Source: Amphimedon queenslandica
Taxonomy: Eukaryota; Porifera; Demospongiae; Haplosclerida; Niphatidae
Direction of reading: 5' to 3'
DNA: 64,000 bases
NCBI RefSeq assembly: GCF_000090795.2
Contig: NW_003546348.1
Coordinates: 53,468-117,467 of the forward strand
Shown: piece by piece, positions 19,650 to 32,567 of the stretch
Position numbering within the stretch: position 1 is the first letter of the stretch
How the letters are laid out: every line of letters starts with the position of its first letter
Program-made: the position numbers and the translations under genes
Notes under the pieces: model-generated
The model's input: the letters and a program-made list of their open reading frames with translations, nothing else
Database searches by the model: none
Told to the model about the DNA's origin: nothing

Positions 19650-22600
19650 ATGTTAAAGAGACCCAGACACACAGAGACAGAGGAGGACCTCCTCTCCCTT
19701 CAAGAGAGCTTCTTCTCCTCTAAGGAGCAATGCTCAACCAAAATAAGCAAAAGGGAGAGCCAGGAGGCCAGTAGAAACCCGCCTGAGAAGAGGAACATCA
19801 TCTCTTTACCTAGTAGTGTAGCATTTATTATCATTAATTTATTTGTATTATAATGTATCCAGGTTCCATTCCTGCTGATATTAGTAATCATGAGAGTATG
19901 GAGTTTCATCAAGATATCCCTGGAGTGAGTTTTTGATGTCATTCTTTGTAGATTTCCCTTTAAATTTTTCAGGTTGTAGATGTACTTCAGCCAGTTAAAG
20001 GTATACTTTTAATTAATGAGTTAATAACCAAATAATTTTTAAAATATCAGATAGGGTACAGCAAGATCCAATGGAGCCAGTAATTCCAGCACCTCCTCCT
20101 GGCTATGGTTTTCCAAAGCCTCAAAAACTATCACATTTTGCAAAGAGAGTTAGCATGCTACGTGTGTATTTTAAATATTTTGACATCCAGGGAGGAGGAA
20201 GAAAAGGAGGTAAAAGTCTTTTTGCTCAGCAATTTGATTCTCAGAATGTCAGTCTGAGTACGCCTGAAGCCATGGAAGGAGAGGGAGGAGAGAGAGACAA
20301 GATTGAACCACTTGTAGCTCAAGTAAAAGAGAGACTGTTCATAAGTGATAAAAGTGAGTGACAATAATTATTGATAATCATCTTATGTCCTTAATGAATG
20401 AAGCTATTGTTGATACCAATTCTCATGCATTTGCTCAATCGAGACTGATAAGTGGGGATGGGCTAAGAGACGTGGGTGCAACCCCTCTTGAAGTTGAGAA
20501 GGAACTCTCCAGCATACACACTGAGAATACTCAAAGACTGGTGGCCATGACAGAGCAAGAGCTGATTGAGGAGAAAGGAAAGATGGAGAAACTTCTTGGC
20601 AAGTTAATGAAATAAAAAATTAATATTATAATCAAATTGTTTAGGTCCTCAACTTGTCGCATTCCTCCAGTCTCGTGCTAAGACCAAATTAACCAAAGCT
20701 CCTCCTCCTGTTGTACCTGTTCCTCAAACCAGTTTATCCAGTTTGGGTACCTCGTCTGACCAGTCTAAATGGCTTCATATGAATGTAGAAGAGAAAGAGA
20801 AGACAAGATGGATGGAGGATGTCAAAATAGACCCTAGCAAGATGCCAGAGGTAAATACAGCTGTGTACATACACATGTTTCAATACATGTAGTTTTATCG
20901 GGAGACAAGGTTTTCACTCAATGGTCTAATAATACCTCGAGATGTGGGCGTGGCTATTTCATCTGACAAGGCTCTTCATCATCACGGAGATGAACCGGAA
21001 GTTAGTCTAGTATTTTACTCCAATTTTATTATTTTTATTTTATTTTTATTATTAGTGTGCTGGTTACACCTTGGGAGAATTGAGTAGACTAGCTCTCAGT
21101 TCAGTTCACCAGCAGAGAATACTGGCACTTCAAGTCCTCTCATTCATTATGAAAAGAGTAAGAATCAGTATATTACTAACTAATGGTAAACTTAACTTTA
21201 TTCTCCAGTCTGTTCACGGTGAATATAAAGGATTGATTGAGGGTCATCCCCTCTCTGTTCTAGTTGAGTCTGAAGTATTGACAATGTTTCGTTATACACT
21301 GGATGAGTCACCAGAGAGCTTACAGGTAACATAAGATTTTAGAAATTTTTTAAAAATCCAAACTTGATTGAAATTAGCTTAAATTTAATACATGTATATA
21401 ACATAAGAACATGTATGTGTATCAGAAAAAATTATAAAAATGGAGAATTTTCTCCCAGTCATTTTTGGCGAAATTCGGCCAAAATCCCTGTACTATAGTA
21501 CAGGGACTTTGGCCTGATTTTGGAGTAACTTGAAAGGTTTGTAAAAAATCCAATTTTGATTGAAATCAGCTCAAACTTGATACACAGCATAAGAACATGT
21601 ATATGTATCAGAAAAAATTATAAAAATGGAGAATTTTTTTCTAGTCATTTTTGGCGAAATTCAGCCAAAATCCCTGTACTATAGTACAGGGACTTTGGCC
21701 CGATTTTGGAGTAACTTGAAAGGTTTGTAAAAAATCCAATTTTGATCGGAATCAGCTCAAACTTGATACACAGCATAAGAACATGTATATGTATCAGAAA
21801 AAATTATAAAAATGGAGAATTTTTTTCTAGTCATTTTTGGCGAAATTCAGCCAAAATCCCTGTACTATAGTACAGGGACTTTGGCCCGATTTTGGAGTAA
21901 GTTGAAAGGTTTGTAAAAAAATCCAATTTTGATCGGAATCAGCTCAAACTTGATACACAGCATAAGAACATGTATATGTATCAGAAAAAATTATAAAAAT
22001 GGAAAATTCTCTCCTAGTCATTTTTGACAAAATACCCTATACACTGTCTATAACTAACCATTCAACTAAAACTTTTATAATTAAGTTACATTCTCTCTCT
22101 CTCCTTCAGTCGGTAGCTGTCTACGGTTTCCATTGTTTGTTGGTTTTACCAGCTCAAGATTATCTCCTCTCTTGGCATCATGGCTCCTCCATTGGTCATC
22201 TTCTCCCTTACCTCACTCCTCTCCAAAGAGAGAGAGATGAAGAGGAAGAGAGTGATCATGTCATCAAAGACGACATCGTCAAAGGATTGCTTAAGATGAC
22301 ACTGTTGCCACGGTTGCGATACATTTTAGAGGTGTGTCAGCCGCAGGAGGGCGTGGCAGTAAAGATATTAGAAATATTAATACGATTATCACAGCATTCA
22401 TTACAAGCAGCTGATGAGGTATAGGGTATTAACTTTTTAATATTTAAATTTTATGTATTTTTAATTTTAGATTCTTCACTGTCCCAGACTAATAACTTTC
22501 ATTTTTAATTCTTTCCTTCCCCTTAATCCAACCAATGGTATCCATTAGTTATTAATTATTAATTATTATTTATTTATTGTTAATTATTATCAGGTGGTGA

Positions 22601-25407
22601 CTGCTTTTATAGTAAGCCACACCCACTGGCTATGAAACTAATGGCCAGTCTCTGCAGAGCAAGTCGACACATTGCAAAAGAATTAGCAAGTTTTTAAAAA
22701 TTATTTTTAATTATTTAATATTTTTTCAGATTTCTACTCACAATCTCCTGCCAGTTATTCTCAATCACGTTCTCATTTTCCAAGACCACACCCCCTCTTT
22801 GACATCAGAGGCTTGCAGGGTGTGGTCTGTGTTGCTAGGATACAGTCTAACAGTCGAAACTGTCAGGTGAGGAATAAAAAGATTTTTATTTTGTAATTTT
22901 TTTTTCTAGTGACACACTACCAAGTCTTTTAAATATCTTTTCAAGTCCATCTCCATTCTTATTGCCTTCAGATAAACTAGAGCGAGTCTCTTCTTTATAT
23001 CTCCTCCTTTCCTCTGCCCTTGCTGCCATTGTTACGATACCCTCGTATACTTCTCCTTCATTTCATGTCGTTGATCACGCTCTCAAAGCCTTGACGAGAG
23101 TTTTAAGAGAATGCAGAGATTCCGATAAGGATATCAGCGTATGTGATGATGTCATATGATGTCATGTGATGTCATTTTTAGTTGGATATTGTCCAGTACA
23201 TTACATCTTTATTGAGCATTCCCTGTGTTTATTACAGAGCCTTCAGTCAGAGGGTGAGTCTATTTTTAGACTGTTGTTAAATTTTGTTACTATTTTTAGC
23301 CTGAGTTAAGAGTGAATCCAGTTTCATTGCTAGAGGAAGTTGAGTCAGTGGTAAATGGAGTGATGAAGTTATTGTTGTCATCAAAACTGTATTCTTTCAT
23401 CACTAAGACTCTTCTGTATGTATCAGTTTAAATAATTGTGCGTTAACTCTCTCTCTCTTAAGTTCCCTTCTAGAAGTACTGGATTCTCTATCATCATTCT
23501 CATACTTACCATCTTTCATATCATCTTCACTCTCTTCCAAACCAGCCATTTACAATAAAGACGCAATGGAAGAGAAGGATTATCCCCTTCTGAGTCACAA
23601 CCAGTCTGTTGCTCTTGTTTTTAGTGATCTTCTCTCCCTCTCACAGCAGCTCTGTTTGTCACTGTGTCAGCTCCATCATGGAGTAGCCATTGATATTTGT
23701 CAGCTTGTGTTGAGTAGTGGGAGCCATTGGATTCAATTGATGGAGAAATTTGTTAATACAAGCATAACAAATGTTAGTTGTGTATTGTAAATTAGTTTAA
23801 GCAATAAAACTTTCTTTCTGTTTATAGTCATCTTTGCCTTATCTTCATGTATATCAGTGTCTCTTCTCAACTGTTAAATTATTACTTTTAGAGCCAGTAA
23901 GAAAGTAAATTGTTACTATTATTTTGACATTATCCTTGTCTTCTATAGAGTGCATTGGATGCATCTCAACTATGCTTGCTTCACTGTGTCTCGCTCTCTC
24001 TATTGACCTATTCACCTCTTGGCTATGAATCGCATGCCATAGATCTCTTGAAATCAATCATATTTAATCCATTCCTTTACATGTAACCTTATTACATATA
24101 TCCCAGTACATATATTTAATTTTTTCTTTTTATAGAGACGGACAAAAGGATGTGACTCCTCCCTTAAGTAATACCATCTCATTTGAGTCTATTTCCCCTC
24201 ATCTCCCATCTGTTAATGATATGTATGTGAAGCTCTGTAGTTCATTCATCAGTGAGAAAGACGTGGTCCGTTCCTCTTGTGTCATGAATGGAGATATGTC
24301 TCAAGTGGATACGCAGTGTCTCCCCAGTCAGACAAAATTTGTATTACCGTCTAATTGGCTCCACCTGCCCCTCCTTGCTAAGATCGATGAAAAGTAAGGC
24401 ATCTCTTGTGATGATTGTATTTTTATTATTAATTTTTTTCAGTCAAACGGATGGTGATCTTGTCACATCTCATGTGTCACATTGCTTGTATTTTATATTA
24501 TTTCTTGAGACTCAACGCAGTCAGTTTATGCAGCAGACCAGCTGTTCTGAGAGATTGATAAGAGTAATGTCAACTTTCTTAATAAGTAAGCCAATATTTG
24601 TGTATCCCTTTTTCCCTATCTCTTTCTCTTTTTAGGTTCTGATATTTTCTTTGAGCCAGTAATCAGTTCCTCTCTCTCTTCTCTCTTTTCTTGTTATTCT
24701 AACCCAAACTTTTTTCGTTTTGTTGATTTTTCTCTCAGTCCTTCATTTCAAGAATTGTAAGAGCATCTTTTTTTATCATCGTATTAACCTTTCTTCTTAT
24801 TTTAGTCATACTAACTTGCTTGATCATTTTGCTGCTGTCTCATACGGACACCAAACCTTTTCTACTTTCCTCCTCTTTCCATTGCAGCAAAGACACTCTG
24901 TCTCTTTCCGTAAAGACTTTTGGATTGACCACACGCATATTCTCAGATTAATCACTCTTGCCCCTTCTCAAGTATAATTAGCTCTATTTTGTCATTTATT
25001 TACTTACTTAATGTTATGATAGTTCTCATTACCACTGGACTCATTCCTGTACCCAATAGAATGGGAATCAGACTTGTTGAACCAATATCTCAGAGTATTG
25101 GCATCAGAAGTCATCAAGTATGCATGATAATAGTTAAAAATGCAACAATACAATCGAATATTTTTATTATTATTGTGTTTATTAGCGAGCAACGTAACCC
25201 TCTTTTATTTGGCATTGCTGCTCATCATGTCTCTTCTGCTATTAATTCTACAAAGGAGAGATCACAGGATTACACTGGTAGTAGTGAGACATGCAAGAGG
25301 TTAGCTTCTGCTGTGGAAAGACTTCCAAATCAAGTAAGGAATGCTTAGCATTGTTGTAGCATTGCAATTTCTTTTAGCTATTGAGAAGACGTTTACTTTC
25401 TTTGTGA
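19650..25407 (+). CDS. RPAP1: RPAP1 homologue (RNA polymerase II assembly factor)
   Basis: RPAP1 helps assemble or import RNA polymerase II and couples it to Mediator. I place 26 exons: 19650-19812, 19863-19924, 19973-20000, 20051-20353, 20404-20598, 20645-20850, 20893-21000, 21056-21157, 21209-21325, 22110-22418, 22471-22537, 22594-22685, 22730-22866, 22910-23138, 23182-23253, 23300-23415, 23463-23772, 23828-23896, 23949-24082, 24136-24393, 24443-24585, 24636-24756, 24806-24971, 25023-25117, 25186-25333, 25378-25407. Family landmarks: EEDLLSLQESF at the N-terminus, ELIEEKGKMEKLLG|PQLVAFLQSR, KWLHMNVEEKEK, ALHHHGDEPECAGYTLGEL, DDIVKGLLKMTLLPRLRYI, LPSNW and LLDHFAAVSYGHQ. The acceptor of exon 5 and a possible 44-bp intron within exon 4 (after AKR) are the least certain. 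Two introns appear to use GC donors. Intron 9 is filled with the hairpin repeat. Confidence 0.92.
21330..22030 (+). repeat. Hairpin-bearing 186-bp tandem repeat, array 2 (RPAP1 intron 9)
   Basis: Three palindromic cores start at about 21485, 21671 and 21857, a regular 186-bp period. The right arm reads GGGACTTTGG while the left reads AAAATCCC, so the outer stem has one mismatch. Units are nearly identical, indicating recent amplification or homogenisation. Orientation is sense to RPAP1. Confidence 0.95.
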
Positions 25408-25535
25408 TGTAGTGGTATGGATCATCATTACTAGATAAATTTATTTTATCATTCAATGAAAATGGAAAACTATATCTAATCTAACTAAAATGTTGTCACT
25501 GAGTTACTAATTAATGTGGCATGTATCAATAGTAA

Positions 25536-28500
25536 TTAAAATTGATATATCAATGATTCTCTTCTGTTCACAATGTCTGCAGGAGAATACATCTCTTCTT
25601 CGTTTAAGCTGTCTTGATATGCAAGGACCTTGTGGTTGTTTTTATTGCTGCAATGTGTAGAGCTGCAGCTATTGGCCTTTTTTGTTTTCATGATGATATG
25701 AGCTATTACGGTAGCAATGAATGCAAGCAGTGACAGGCTGATTGATCCTGCTGTGATCACACTTGTTACATAATAACTAAATTCCATGTGATCCGATAGA
25801 CTGTTCAATAAGCTCAATAAACCCAAATTGAAGAGATAAAGATACTCGAGTAGATTAATTCCCTTTCTCCTATACACACCTCTTGAAAAGATCAATAAGA
25901 TGAAGGCGACAAGTGCAACGATATAACTATTAATCTGCGGCACAGTTCCAGTGCTGTATGAGAATATGGCAGTCAGTAGTAGGCGTACTAGCAGAAGGAG
26001 TCCTGTCCAATATCTATACTTGTCGGTATAAGGGCCTGTGTAAGAATCAATGAATGGCTTGAGCCTATAGAAAGGATCCCATGAACTGTGACAATGCTTT
26101 CCACAGAACTTAGTCATCCACTGGCTGGAGAATATGCTCATGGTGTAAACTAATCCAATGAGCATCACAATCAATGAGAATATAAACAATGGTAGATGGA
26201 TAGGGCTGAGGTATCCAATGGTACCATCAATGCTCCACACATACCATTGTTTGTCTCCGCATTTAAGGATTGCTAGCATAAGAACATTCCTTATGGCCAG
26301 CAATAGCTTGGAGTGAGCCATGAAGATAAGAGTGGAGAGGACAGCCACTACGTTTCTTCCAAACATGTGGGATAGTTTTGAAGAGAATTTGCAGCATGCT
26401 ATGATAGCAGCAATGAGCATTAGGGAGAATCCAAACTGTAGCCAGGTTTTCCAGTATCCATCTAAACCATTGAAAAAGCAAGTCTGGATGCCAAGATCAA
26501 GATTAAGCCATGCAATGAACTGGCTCAGGACTGGAATACTGGAGCCATTAGGAAGCAAAGCGGCTTCATTTAACTTGATTATATTAGCATAGAAGAGTAA
26601 TCCATTTATACTACCCACAGACACAGTCAAATTACAAACTAGAAGAAAAACTACCAGAGCTAAGCCACCCAGAATAAAAGGAATTAAAAGAGATAAATAT
26701 TTGTTATCACAAGACTGGCAATGGTTGGAGCCTAACATTAGACTAAGACCTGGTTTGCATTTTCCACAAAGAGTGCCTGACCTACCATTAGTACATTGAA
26801 GATCAGGATGAGTGAGATTAAGATAGACTGTAGAGGTATTACAATAATCAAAAGGACAGTTCCCATGAGCCATTGTACAATTGTACTCGTTGTGATGGCT
26901 CAACCAGTTATTCCCTGATCGTTTTATAGGATGAGGGAGCCAGTCAATGCTGCATTGAGTGCCCTTAATGTTCTCAATAGCACTATTACACTGACAGGTG
27001 TCTGATGAAAGCACAAGGCCATGTGGACACATAAGAAATGTGATGTTTATTTTTAAGTCACTCCCAGCAAAAATATCTTCTCCAGAATAGGCTTTGTGTC
27101 TTAAAGAGATTTCTCCTCCTTTACTATTGTGATTTGGTTGAATTTTGTATGTAAATTTTTTACACAATTTCCCATTGGTCTGTTGATTAGTATCACCCAA
27201 CGAAACATCAATGTCACTAGATCCGCTAGTGACTAGCTCTCCAAGACTAATGCCCCCACATACTCCAACAGTAGCTAATAGTAGACTCACAGATTGACCA
27301 GGATAGATCACTCTATTGATTATTCTATTGCTGCAGTTTGTTGTGCTTTCATTGCTACACATGCAAACAATGACTGGGTCTGTTGTTATATGGGAAGAAA
27401 ATGATGTTAATAAAGATATATCATCACATTTTAGGTTAAATCGCCTTTGATAGGATATCACAATCAATGGGATCTCATCCAAAGGGGGATAGTAAGTACA
27501 ATCCCAGTACAATCCTCCATAGATGTCATTGCCACTGATTCCTCCAAAATTATTCTGAAAGTATGACTCATTACTGCTATAATAGAAATTAGAAATAGTA
27601 CAATTTGCTGCCAGTGGATATGGTGGTGAAATTCTATTGTGTGCAATATATATGGCACCACCATACCCTTTAGCTGTGTTATTAATAAATTTTACTGGAG
27701 TGTAAAGTGTAATTCTAGCATTTTCATTAATCCACATTCCTCCTCCATTAGCTGGTGAATAATTATTAGCTATTGTACTTGGGTGACCAGCAAACACTAG
27801 CTCTGTATTACTACTAGCATATAGTCCAGAGTTGTTGTTATTGCTGATTGTGCAATTATCAATGAAAACTTTCCTTTGAACATTATAGAGTTCCAATCCA
27901 CTACGATGGTTCTGTGATATGTAAACACGAGTTAAATTAATGCTTCCTTCTCTGTTGCAATTTGATATGTACAATCCAATATGGGTGGTACTGATCACAG
28001 AGACATCAAATAAGTTAACTTCATGGCCACATTTATCAATTTGTAAGCCACCGGATGTGTCTGTAATCGATACTCTTGAGAGGGACAATGTTCCAACACT
28101 AGTTAAACTTAATTGGCCTACATTAACCAGTTTGATGTCAGTGAAACTCACATTGCCATTATAAGTAACTCCAATTTGAGCCTCGTAAGAATATCTTGCA
28201 GCCTCCATGCTGTTGTCTATTGTAGCATTGTTAAATTCTATACTTGTAGCTGCTGGGCATGAAGCAGTGGCCCGAATATTTAATCCTTTTGAGCATGTCA
28301 TGCGACTGTTCATGACTTTGATCTCCAAACAGAAATCAGCAACAAGCCATAAGCAATTTCCATTGACTGTCGAAATGAGGGTCTCATTTATGACAATAAC
28401 AGCAGTTCTACTGTCCAAATAAATGCTCGATCTGGATATCCCATCTCCTAAACCATAATCCACTATGAATTGAGACTGAAGAATGGTCAAGTAATACCCT

Positions 28501-29017
28501 TGTTTGATATTTAGCAATTGTGCCGACGTTTGTGAAATGATTCCATATGAGATATCCCGAAGATGTATGTGACTGTACTCAATATGATTGAAATTAAGAT
28601 TATCAATAGATAGCGAAAAAACATCAGTGATGAATACATATTTGCACTTTATTGTTGCTAATCGATTACTATAATTTGCTGATTGTGAGGCTCCTCTCAA
28701 TATTACAGGGCTCATTCCTTTTATTGAAAAGGATCCTTCAAGCATGTGTTCATCTGGTAAGAAAATCAGTGTGATGCTGTCAATTGCCCAGTCAGACACA
28801 TTGGTGTAGTATTGAATGGAATGACATTGTGTGTGAAGTGGGCAATCATTACCAGTAGCTGTCACATAGTAAACTGCATCTTCTTCACTCTCTTGACAAT
28901 AAGCAACAGCCAAGGCTAAAAGAACAACAATTATAATCTATAGAAAATGGAAGAGTTAGTACACAAATGGGTATAAATTAAAATGCAGGAGCTCACCTTT
29001 GCTGTAAATTTTTCCAT
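25536..29017 (-). CDS. Secreted-type beta-helix ectodomain with multi-pass C-terminus (sponge-expanded family)
   Basis: Exon 1 is only seven codons (29017-28997, MEKFTAK); exon 2 is 28937-25536; total 1140 aa. Joining them completes a signal peptide (MEKFTAKIIIVVLLALAVAY). About residues 25-560 form a repetitive polar region with periodic small and Asn residues (NCTISNNNNSGLYAS, FINNTAKGYGGAIYI), typical of a right-handed parallel beta-helix like PbH1/Pmp repeats, with many N-glycosylation sites. A cysteine-rich stretch follows (GTLCGKCKPGLSLMLGSNHC). Then come about eight hydrophobic helices with conserved-looking LLFYANIIKLNE, WLNLDLGIQTCFFNG, PFIDSYTGPYTDKYRYW and RKGINLLEYL. I recognise this C-terminal block from many unannotated Amphimedon proteins. 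Function unknown; a surface receptor or adhesion role is only inferred. Confidence 0.85.
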
Positions 29018-29427
29018 TGGTTTGACCTGCTGAAATGAGATCCATACAAGTAATGATAAGCTACAATGTATACGTGCAGTATATATGCATGTGTTATATG
29101 CATGATTCACACACCAATTAGGCAACCACAAACGACTTAAACTAATAAATAATCATGGAACTAGGGCATCAACTTGTGGTTTAGTCTATTTTATTCTTGG
29201 CACTTAAGTGTCACTTTTATAATTTCTGTGTGCAGTATTTCTAATGCTGCTATTGAGGAAATACAAGCGTATAACACTCTTGGTAAATACTATAAACTAC
29301 ACTAGGATTTGTCTTTTGACTACTATTGTGCTTGTCACTTTTGTGTATAACAAGAAGTCTAGGGCAAAAATTGTCTCTTTGCAGTAATTTTTAAAGTTAA
29401 TCAGAATTAAAAATAAAAATATGAACA

Positions 29428-30682
29428 TCAACTATGATCAAATTTCTTTTTCAAGCGTTCAAAGATATCAGCCTCGCGATCTTCCAGTTTAATTTCATCC
29501 CTGATGCTAGACGATCGCTTGCGATCATCAGGCGAAAAACTTGATGCGATCAGTGATTCGGGTTTGCCTGATATCCAGGTGATTCCAAAGGATTCCTTTA
29601 AATCTTTGATTGCTCTCATCTGTGTAAGAACATTTGGTTATCATACAATTTTAGTATAACATTCATCTTAAAATTCCTCCTTTGCAACTTCACTTTCTCT
29701 TTCTTTTCATTTCAACTTACAGCACTGGCTGCCTCTGTAAATGAAACAACTGCCTTCCTCTTCTTTTTTGATGGCACAATCATGCACTGTCCATACTAAA
29801 AGAAACATGTAATTGTATTATTATAAGACTGATAAACAGAAACACTCAAGATATGTACCTTACTAAAAACAGCATCAAGTTCTCCTGCAGAAAAAGGACC
29901 TTGATCTTCATTCCATTCGATTTGAATTACAGCCTCATCTGTGATAAACATAATCATTAAAAAGTGTGCTTGTTTGTACCAGTGCTCTCTGGTTTTGTTG
30001 TGTCCTTGAGCAGTTCTTCTTGTCGCAGTATCAATTTGTAACCGTCTTCTCTTAGACGCTCAATCTTTGAGTAAATGAGGACAGGAGTGAAGTAAATAAA
30101 TTAATACATACCTCCTTTTGTATTTGTTTCTTGGCCTCAAATTCAGCTGCTACAGTATCGTAATGCTCATTCTCTTTACGTTCCAAACCTAAAAGAGAGA
30201 GAGAAGAGTGATGCACTCAAAAATACTCAATTACTTTCTTTCATTTTCCGTCTCTTGGCACTCAGCTCTTCGTTTCGTTTCTGATTTTGTGCTTTAGCTT
30301 TGAGCCACTTGTCATATGCTGCCTAATAAAAATAAAATAGCAATTAAAAGTATAAAGAGTAATACTAATCCTATTTTTACTCTTGCTGCAGGATCACTAA
30401 GTACACTGTAGATACGTGAAAGCTTCTGAAACATATCAGCTATAATAAATAAATAAATAAATAATTATGTACATGCATACCAGCTGAAGGATTATCTGGG
30501 TTTTTGTCGGGATGATATCGTAGAGCCTTTTTACGATAACCACTGGTAATCTATCAATGAATGTAAAACAGGATATTGTATCTAATTAATTTCCTTACTT
30601 CTTTATTTGAGGCATCGCTTGGTACTTCTAAAAACCCGTAAAGATCCTCAACACCTAATTCCTTCACCAAAACATCCGCCAT
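29428..30682 (-). CDS. DNAJC17: DNAJC17 homologue (J domain plus RRM, splicing factor)
   Basis: Nine exons in transcription order: 30682-30599, 30550-30481, 30439-30381, 30322-30235, 30188-30112, 30064-29980, 29938-29859, 29795-29721, 29619-29428 (810 nt, 269 aa). The J domain spans about residues 10-75 and has the HSP70-activating HPD in YHPDKNPDNPS. A long charged helix follows (KRRKMKESLERKENEHYD ... EIERLREDGYKL). A degenerate RRM near residues 165-245 (AVIQIEWNED ... AVVSFTEAASA ... ITWISG) matches the DNAJC17 arrangement; human DNAJC17 is 304 aa. The family acts in pre-mRNA splicing and interacts with PRPF19-type complexes. The start context is AAAATGGCGG, and the LSM1 start lies 90 bp away on the opposite strand. 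Confidence 0.92.
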
Positions 30683-30772
30683 TTTGTACAGCCACACCTT
30701 CTGCAGAACCATGCCACGTGGTAGCACGTGGGTTAAGCAATAACCACACCCTTGACCACACCTACGTGCAAC
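30683..30772. promoter_or_regulatory. Head-to-head start region DNAJC17/LSM1 (90 bp) with two CACGTG sites
   Basis: Two CACGTG hexamers lie at 30715-30720 and 30725-30730, ten bases centre to centre (one helical turn), inside a 90-bp gap between divergent start codons. This spacing is the strongest case in the window for a real bHLH-ZIP element. Confidence 0.6.
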
Positions 30773-32567
30773 ATGGAAGGGCATGGGGTTCAGACAGATC
30801 TTCAAGCAAAAGACAGTTTTGATGGTAAATACATACCAGGAACAGCCAGTCTTATAGCAGAAGTCGACAGTAAGTTGTAAAGTGCTACTTTATACTTAAA
30901 ATGTTTGAAATGAAATTATAAAAATAATAAAAATTATGATTTTAAATTATTATAGAGCGTATATTGGTTGTATTAAGAGGAGGGAGGACATTGATAGGAT
31001 ACCTCAGAAGTATTGATCAATTTGGTATGTTTCAGTTTTGTAGTAGTGTTTATCAATGACATGTATACACACCATGGTGAATTTTGGAGAAACTTTAAAA
31101 ATTTGTAAAAAAATTCAATTTTGATGAGAATCAGCTCAAAATTAAAAATTAACATGAGACACATGTATATGTATTATAAAATTTTATAAAAATGGAAAAT
31201 TTTCTCCTAGTCATTTTTGGCGAAATTTGGCTAAACACCCTGTACTATAGTACAGGGACTTTGGCCCGGTTTTTGAGTAACTTTAAAAATTTGTAAAAAA
31301 TTCAAATTTGATCGGAATCAGTTCAAACTTGCTACACAACATAAGAACATGTATATGCATCAGAAAACATTACAAAAATGGAGAATTTTCTCCTAGTCAT
31401 TTTTGGTGAAATTTGGCCAAAGACCCTGTACTATATACAAGGACTTTGGCCCGGTTTTTGAGTAACTTAAAAAATTTGTAAAAAATCCATTTTTGATCGG
31501 AATCAGCTCAAACTTGCTACACAACATAAGAACATGTATATGCATCAGGAAACATTATAAAAATGGAGAATTTTCTCCTAGCCATTTTTGGCGAAATTTG
31601 GCTAAACACCCTGTACTATAGTACAGGGACTTTGGCCCGGTTTTTGAGTAACTTTAAAAATTTGTAAAAAATCCAAATTTGATCGGAATCAGTTCAAACT
31701 TGCTACACAATATAAGAACATGCATATGCATCAGAAAACATTACAAAAATGGAGAATTTTTTCCTAGTCATTTTTGGTGAAATTTGGCCAAAGACCCTGT
31801 ACTATAGTACAGGGACTTTGGCCCAGTTTTTGAGTAACTTAAAAAATTTGTAAAAAATCCATTTTTGATTGGAATCAGCTCAAACTTGCTACACAACATA
31901 AGAACATGTATATGCATCAGAAAACATTATAAAAATGGAGAATTTTCTCCTAGTCATTTTTGGTGAAATTTGGCCAAAGACCCTGTACTATAGTACAGGG
32001 ACTTTGGCTCGGTTTTTGAATAACTTTAAAAATTTATAAAAAAATCCATTTTTGATCAGAATCAGCTCAAACTTGCTACACAACATAAGAACATGTATAT
32101 GTACATGTTCGTATCAGAAAAAAATATACGAATTCTCTTGGAGTCATTTTTAATGGACTAAACATTGTTATTGCTGTTTCAATTGCTTATTGTTACTTTG
32201 TAGCGAATCTGTTGTTACAAGACACTGTTGAGCGCATTCATGTCGGAAAGAAATACGGAGACATACCTAGAGGAATATTTCTAGTCAGAGGAGAAAACAT
32301 GGTCCTCTGCGGAGAAATAGTGAGCCTACCCTAGACTAGAGAGAGAGAGAGAGAGGAAGGACAAGAGGATCATTCTTTACTCTCTTTCTCAAGGAGAAAT
32401 CACTTGAAGAAAGCATGGAACTGGAGAAGGTCTCGATTGAGGAGATTATTGAGGCACAGAGACAAGAAAACGAGAAGAGGGAGAAAGAGAAGAAGAGAAA
32501 AGAGGAGCTATTACGACAGAAGGGACTTCCCGTCGTGAGAGATGAATCTGAAGATATTCTGTCATGA
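30773..32567 (+). CDS. LSM1: LSM1 homologue (Lsm1-7 mRNA decay ring)
   Basis: Exons: 30773-30869, 30956-31024, 32204-32319, 32394-32567 (456 nt, 151 aa; human LSM1 133 aa). LSM1 with LSM2-7 binds oligoadenylated mRNA 3' ends with PAT1 and promotes decapping in P-bodies. Sm1 motif: VVLRGGRTLIGYLRSIDQFANLLL. Sm2 motif: GDIPRGIFLVRGENMVLCGE. The linker VERIHVGKKYGDIPRG is the classic LSM1 block. The C-terminal helix is unusually rich in Glu/Lys/Arg (QENEKREKEKKRKEEL). An N-terminal extension of about 15 residues precedes the usual YIPGTASLI. Intron 2 (1.18 kb) is almost entirely the hairpin repeat. Confidence 0.97.
31070..32140 (+). repeat. Hairpin-bearing 186-bp tandem repeat, array 3 (LSM1 intron 2)
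   Basis: Five cores start at about 31237, 31423, 31608, 31794 and 31980 (spacing 185-186). Copies 1 and 3 share CTAAACACCC on the left flank, while copies 2, 4 and 5 share CCAAAGACCC. Copy 2 has a damaged palindrome (CTATATACAAGG). Sense to LSM1. Confidence 0.95.

Noticed and set aside
26263-28422. Short frames on both strands inside the beta-helix/multi-pass gene
   Set aside because: They overlap one continuous 1133-codon frame with coherent domain structure.
31237-32010. CRISPR-like regular spacing of identical palindromes
   Set aside because: Period is 186 bp with conserved, not variable, spacers, it lies inside a eukaryotic intron, and no Cas genes exist nearby. It is a tandem repeat.
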